This document shows positions 23,801-26,301 of a stretch of 26,301 nucleotides of DNA, in pieces. The DNA is from JANWXD01 sp037446115 (GTDB lineage: Bacteria > Acidobacteriota > Terriglobia > Bryobacterales > Bryobacteraceae), in contig JBBIJF010000044.1 in NCBI GenBank assembly GCA_037446115.1, positions 1-26,301 on the forward strand. Direction: 5' to 3'. Both the position numbers and the translations under genes were made by a program. The notes beneath the pieces were generated by a model. The model had not been told where the DNA came from and ran no database searches. It saw only the letters and a program-made list of their open reading frames with translations. Every line of letters begins with the position of its first letter. Positions within the stretch are counted from its first letter, which is position 1.

Positions 23801-24241
23801 GGCGCACCCACGCGTGGAGCGCAGCGGCCCGACCGCATCGCCTCCGGGTCGCTCGACAATCCGACACGGGAGAGGTGGCTGGACCGCAACGCCTTTGTGT
23901 GCCCCGGGCGGACGCCGGGCGCCGATCAGTTCCGCTGCAATGTCGGCGCGGTGCCGGGACGGGACCCGGCTCCCATCGGGCGCTTCGGCAACTCGGGCGT
24001 TGGGATTCTGACCGGGCCGGGCACGTTCGCACTGAACGCGGCGTTAAGCAAGAAGTTCACGCTGCGCGAGGGACTGGATCTGCGCCTGGAGGGCAGCTTC
24101 ACCAACCTTCCGAACTGGACCAACCTGGCGGATCCCAACCTGAATATTGCCGATTCGAACTTCGGGCGCATCACGAGCGCGCGGGGCGTGGACTTCGGCG
24201 GAGGACGGACCGGGCAGGTTTCCCTGCGCCTGGAGTTTTGA
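20843..24241 (+). CDS. Oar-like TonB-dependent receptor with carboxypeptidase-regulatory domain
   Basis: A 1132-residue outer-membrane protein. After a signal peptide (MQRNIGSVLFLLVNVAVGYGQS) comes a carboxypeptidase-regulatory-like beta-sandwich (about 24-120; DPTGAAIRDATVRI, GSYEFQNVVPGPYQVTV). A plug domain with VDGISITQIRNNSPNRDLFP and EYGQPGDITVISKSGTNQ follows, then a large barrel with GNTFGATLGGPVYLP and FFYFTWESLRF, typical of the Oar-like family that is expanded in Acidobacteriota. It ends in LRLEF, the terminal Phe expected for outer-membrane insertion. Such proteins probably import or bind oligosaccharides or other large ligands; none can be named here. The ATG has a strong SD (GGAGGAGG). 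It is divergent from the synthetase gene and convergent with the DUF1080 gene, 15 bp apart. Confidence 0.93.
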   Translation: MQRNIGSVLFLLVNVAVGYGQSTFGVILGDVRDPTGAAIRDATVRITQTAQNVSRETRSGDDGSYEFQNVVPGPYQVTVTAPGFKTYTASGLNVAARGRLRVDATLEVGELTQSVEVTSAAGVIATDNPAIASTLTLEKVLNLPTNVRGAGSTSPYAMLQVLPGVQADNGLNLSVQGGLPAQIETTVDGISITQIRNNSPNRDLFPSVESIGELRVQGAGNTAEYGQPGDITVISKSGTNQAHGALFWYHQNRALDARSFGQATLPSKIGNTFGATLGGPVYLPRVYDGRNRTFFYFTWESLRFPRQGTIQNTVPTQFVRSGDFNREGVTVRDPFTGQPFPGNVIPESRINDVAKAVLPFYPLPNSGPSDRRTSGNYRDNRSTSVDSDQYEGRADQHIGGSHAIFGRVFYKNNPILSPNNLLLPNDTLANKFWQGTASWTYTIRPNLLNEFRFGHVRSDASRVFNFDGRGFTNSLNLKDIQRDIFFNGLPNFSIDLYTSFAKGRPGFTFSTTSQILDNVTWVHGAHTFKFGFELRKLRSVSDLGFTTGNNYGDFFFTGAFSGDPFADFLLGVPARTGIAVVSQDNDGRATHYKAYAQDTIRVSNKLTVDIGVRYELQPGFTDAGLNIANFDPRIPRTGRVVLMSDPRAMQFVAPGTLLSVNACPGPEIEGVGCTPFVTAREAGLPEGLRKTFKTEFLPRLGFAYRLNPKTTIRGSGGIYNMLLLGSVFFSLTGTVQTDVRLFNNIGADGRPVFVLPETRTPGSGVRGGSLGTFEFRTANEIEFKPPHMLQWGLSVDRELSSTTGLRISYIGNRSYQLPWAPDINMMAPSTTFFAQRSRLERPFPNWGLIFTRAPGGNALYNSLQVEVNRRFAQGLTYGASYTLAKSLADNAGPNPSGFAGETGGGRVTNSLDRRGDRGNVYATRRHRFLNTFVWQLPFGQGRRWLSGAGRLADAVLGGWQFSGVLTLQSGPYLTPVFSGSGDPSGSGAPTRGAQRPDRIASGSLDNPTRERWLDRNAFVCPGRTPGADQFRCNVGAVPGRDPAPIGRFGNSGVGILTGPGTFALNAALSKKFTLREGLDLRLEGSFTNLPNWTNLADPNLNIADSNFGRITSARGVDFGGGRTGQVSLRLEF

Positions 24242-24256
24242 AGCGGAACGCCCGAC

Positions 24257-25213
24257 TTACCGCACCAGCGGAGTCACCGTAAGTTTCCGGAACTCGACCA
24301 CACCGTGGTCACCCTGCAGGCTGATCGGGCCGGGTTCACCCTCGTTCGGATCGTGGGCCATGGCCGTGAGACCCTCGATCTCCTGGCGGTCAATGACCTT
24401 GCGGCCATTCACCAACACGGTGACCTCGCGGCCGATCAGTGTGACGTCGAAGCTTTGCCACTCTCCCGGGGGCCGGCTGGCGTTTTCGGAAGGTGCGATG
24501 CGGCTGTAGATGGCGCCGTTGCTCTGCTTGCTGGGAGGCCTGCCGTAGTCGTCCACAATCTGGACTTCGTAGCGCCCGCGCAGCCCGATGCCGCTGTTGC
24601 TTCGCGGGCCCAGGCGAAATTCGGCGTGGAGCTTGAAGTTCCAGAACTTGTCTTTGGAAACCAGGTTGTTGGCCCCCTCGACGTTCGTCATGATGCCGTC
24701 GCGAACCGTCCAGCCCAGCTCGCGGCCCGGAATCATGGGAAGCCAGTTGGAGAGATCCTTGCCATTGAACAGCTCCACGGGCTTGCCTTCGCGCCAGGTT
24801 CCGTCGTCCCGGTCCGTGATCCGAGGCGCGCGCACGCCGATCCACTTCAGGGGCGGCGTCGCGTAACCTGACAGTTCGAACGTGCCATGGAGTTTGCCGT
24901 CTTTGAGGCGCGCCCGCCACAAACCCCTGGCTTTTACCGGCGGCTCGCCCGCCTTCACGCGAAAGCCGCGCTCGAAGCTGAATGAAAGCTCGCCGTCCCG
25001 GATCTCGAGGTTCGGGATGCGGTCCAGCCCGCCTCCGGGCGCGCCGACAAACCAGCCTTCCGGCTGCGGGCTTCCGGCCCCTTTGACCTCCAGCCACCAA
25101 GCCCGGTTGCGTGCCTCACCGAACACTGTAATATTCCAGCGGCCGTTGAACTCCTCGACGCCGGCCACGCACACCCCGGCGAAGAACAGAAGCGAACCTG
25201 CAGCTTTCCACAT
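24257..25213 (-). CDS. Secreted two-domain DUF1080 (3-keto-disaccharide hydrolase-like) protein
   Basis: A 318-residue protein with a signal peptide (MWKAAGSLLFFAGVCVAG). The first domain, about residues 20-150, is beta-rich and opens with FNGRWNITVFGEARNRAWW; I do not recognise it as a named family. The second, about 150-318, is a DUF1080 domain: KPVELFNGKDLSNWLP, SGIGLRGRYEVQIVDDYG, GAIYSRIAPS, GEWQSFDVTLIGREVTVLVNGRKV and ISLQGDHG. It probably acts on glycosides in the periplasm or outside the cell. It differs from the single-domain DUF1080 protein at 9729-10355 by the extra N-terminal domain. GGAAGG precedes the ATG closely. It is divergent from the sigma factor gene with a 32-bp gap. Confidence 0.9.
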   Translation of the reverse strand: MWKAAGSLLFFAGVCVAGVEEFNGRWNITVFGEARNRAWWLEVKGAGSPQPEGWFVGAPGGGLDRIPNLEIRDGELSFSFERGFRVKAGEPPVKARGLWRARLKDGKLHGTFELSGYATPPLKWIGVRAPRITDRDDGTWREGKPVELFNGKDLSNWLPMIPGRELGWTVRDGIMTNVEGANNLVSKDKFWNFKLHAEFRLGPRSNSGIGLRGRYEVQIVDDYGRPPSKQSNGAIYSRIAPSENASRPPGEWQSFDVTLIGREVTVLVNGRKVIDRQEIEGLTAMAHDPNEGEPGPISLQGDHGVVEFRKLTVTPLVR

Positions 25214-25232
25214 AAGCCTTCCGTAGTATACT
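25205..25232. promoter_or_regulatory. Compact divergent promoter with palindromic -10
   Basis: Toward the sigma factor gene, TTTCCA (25205-25210) and TATACT (25227-25232) are spaced 16 bp and put the predicted RNA start only about nine bases before the GTG. The -10 lies within AGTATACT (25225-25232), which is its own reverse complement, so the minus strand also reads TATACT toward the DUF1080 gene, though without a good -35. The -35 for the sigma gene overlaps the DUF1080 start codon. Confidence 0.5.
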
Positions 25233-25245
25233 TCTGGCGGCCACG

Positions 25246-25752
25246 GTGGCGAGAGAAGAGGTTCTGGCAAAGCTGCGGGAAAGGATCGTGGCCTACGCGG
25301 CATCCCGTTTAGGGAGGGATGCCGCCGAGGATATCGCTCAGGACGTGATGCTGCTGCTCGAAACCAAGTACGCGGCGGTCGAAGCGCTGGAAGAACTCGT
25401 GCCGCTTTCGCTCGAGATCACGCGCCGCAAACTTGCGGCGCACTGGCGCAAGATTCACCGGCGCGGGGAGGACCGCAGCCTGAGCGCAGGGGCACTGCCG
25501 CTTGCCGACCCGCGGCCGAACCCCGACGAAGAGCTCGAGCGCCGCCAGATGCTGGAACGTCTGGCGGCGGCCGTCTCCCGGCTTCCGCCGCGCTGCCGGG
25601 AGCTGCTCCGCCTAAAATTGGAGGGGAAGCGCTTTGCCGAGATCCAGCAGGCGCTCGGCGTTCGATCTCTCAACACGCTTTACGTGTGGGACCTGCGGTG
25701 CCGCCGGAAGCTGATGAAGCTTCTCGGCGACTGGGTCAAGGAGGCGGGCTGA
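25246..25752 (+). CDS. ECF-like RNA polymerase sigma factor
   Basis: A 168-residue sigma-70-family protein. Region 2 lies in about residues 8-65 (RIVAYAASRLGRDAAEDIAQDVMLLL, then EITRRKLAAHWRK, the -10 recognition part). A charged linker follows, and region 4 is at about 105-160 (LPPRCRELLRLKLEGKRFAEIQQALGV, then a recognition helix and RRKLMKLL). It directs RNA polymerase to a specific regulon; the target promoters are unknown. The GTG start has no SD and would lie about nine bases from the predicted RNA start, suggesting near-leaderless translation. Its stop overlaps the next ATG (TGATG), so it is coupled to a membrane partner that may regulate it. Confidence 0.88.
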   Translation: MAREEVLAKLRERIVAYAASRLGRDAAEDIAQDVMLLLETKYAAVEALEELVPLSLEITRRKLAAHWRKIHRRGEDRSLSAGALPLADPRPNPDEELERRQMLERLAAAVSRLPPRCRELLRLKLEGKRFAEIQQALGVRSLNTLYVWDLRCRRKLMKLLGDWVKEAG

Positions 25753-26301
25753 TGCGGCTCGACCGGCTGGAGCGACTCCTCAGCGGATACGCCACGGGTA
25801 CGCTCAGCGACGAGGAGCGCCGGCTACTGTTCGAAGCCGCACTGGAAGATCAGACGGTCTTTAACGCTCTGGCCCGGGAGCAGTCTCTCAAGGAGTTACT
25901 GGATGACCCCGCCGCACGGCAGGTTTTGCTTGACGCTCTCCAAAACTTTGAGCCGTCGTTGCGCCAACGGATGCTGTCGTGGGTGCTCGGCCCGCGAGTC
26001 TGGGCTGCGGCGGGATGTGGTGCGGCCGTCCTGCTCGCCGCCGTCGCGCTGCTCCTGAGCGAGCGCCCGCAGCCGCCGCGCCAGATCGCCCTGCGGCGGG
26101 AGGCACCGACGCCGGCCTTGGAGGCGAAGGCTCCCGAGCGTGAGGCGGCGCCCGCGCCGACTGAATCGCCAGTGCGGCGTCGTGCGGAACGACAAACCGT
26201 CGGAGCAGGGGAAAGCTCGCGCGCCGCGGCCAGAGAAGAACACCGGTTAGCAGCTGAGCCTTCGCCGGGCCTTGCCGGGGCGCCGGCGCCCGCGGCTGCG
26301 G
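25752..26301 (+). CDS. Membrane protein coupled to the sigma factor, possible anti-sigma partner (partial)
   Basis: The first 183 codons are present and the gene runs off the right edge. The N-terminus, RLERLLSGYATGTLSDEERR, followed by LFEAALEDQTVFNALAREQ and KELLDDPAARQVLLDAL, forms a helical cytoplasmic module of about 70 residues. One membrane helix is at about 84-102 (VWAAAGCGAAVLLAAVALLL). Then comes a long Pro/Ala/Glu/Arg-rich low-complexity region outside the membrane. No zinc-binding anti-sigma motif (H-x3-C-x2-C) is visible. The overlap TGATG with the sigma gene and the one-helix topology suggest an anti-sigma or signal-relay role. This is inference; the missing C-terminal domain would be informative. 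Confidence 0.75.
   Translation, partial: MRLDRLERLLSGYATGTLSDEERRLLFEAALEDQTVFNALAREQSLKELLDDPAARQVLLDALQNFEPSLRQRMLSWVLGPRVWAAAGCGAAVLLAAVALLLSERPQPPRQIALRREAPTPALEAKAPEREAAPAPTESPVRRRAERQTVGAGESSRAAAREEHRLAAEPSPGLAGAPAPAAA

Overview
The window is GC-rich, densely coded and looks like a chromosomal segment of an Acidobacteriota bacterium, most likely of the Bryobacterales/Solibacter type. This rests on family content: an Oar-like TonB-dependent receptor with an N-terminal carboxypeptidase-regulatory domain, two secreted 3-keto-disaccharide hydrolase (DUF1080) proteins, membrane-anchored sulfatase-like proteins, a secreted Gly-rich protein of acidobacterial style, and an ECF-like sigma factor followed by a membrane protein with the N-terminal module usual in that group. 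No rRNA, tRNA, CRISPR array, insertion sequence or phage gene was seen.

Left part (1-7.7 kb, all minus strand): a surface-glycan block. In transcription order it holds two tandem membrane-anchored sulfatase-like proteins (7463-5328 and 5199-3055), a polytopic GT-C-like glycosyltransferase (3032-1233), a methyltransferase with a zinc ribbon (1208-363) and, after a gap, the start of a nucleotide-sugar epimerase that runs off the left edge. The two sulfatase-like genes share a colinear 500-bp 3' tract at about 96% identity while the rest is far more diverged. Upstream of the first lies a perfect CRP-type palindrome.

Middle (7.7-13.6 kb): a two-cluster ferredoxin with atypical cysteine spacing, a degenerate amidohydrolase, a Gly-rich secreted protein, a DUF1080 protein, a DUF58 protein, a TonB-dependent receptor overlapping the DUF58 gene, and a small protein translationally coupled to the receptor.

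Right-centre (13.7-20.6 kb): the most interesting region. An OPA-family (GlpT-like) transporter, a HAD-family protein, a class I glutamine-amidotransferase-type hydrolase, an iron-type alcohol dehydrogenase and an aldehyde dehydrogenase lie head to tail on the plus strand. They meet a PuuA/GlnA4-type glutamine synthetase convergently, with a 4-bp overlap. Synthetase, alcohol dehydrogenase, aldehyde dehydrogenase and gamma-glutamyl hydrolase are the four activities needed to turn an amino alcohol such as ethanolamine into an amino acid such as glycine through gamma-glutamylated intermediates. The transporter retains both phosphate-binding arginines of GlpT, which suggests the substrate may enter as a phosphate ester.

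Right end (20.8-26.3 kb): the large Oar-like receptor, a two-domain DUF1080 protein, and a divergent ECF-like sigma factor gene with its coupled membrane partner, which is cut by the window edge. A palindromic AGTATACT sits in the 32-bp divergent gap and could give a -10 box to both strands.
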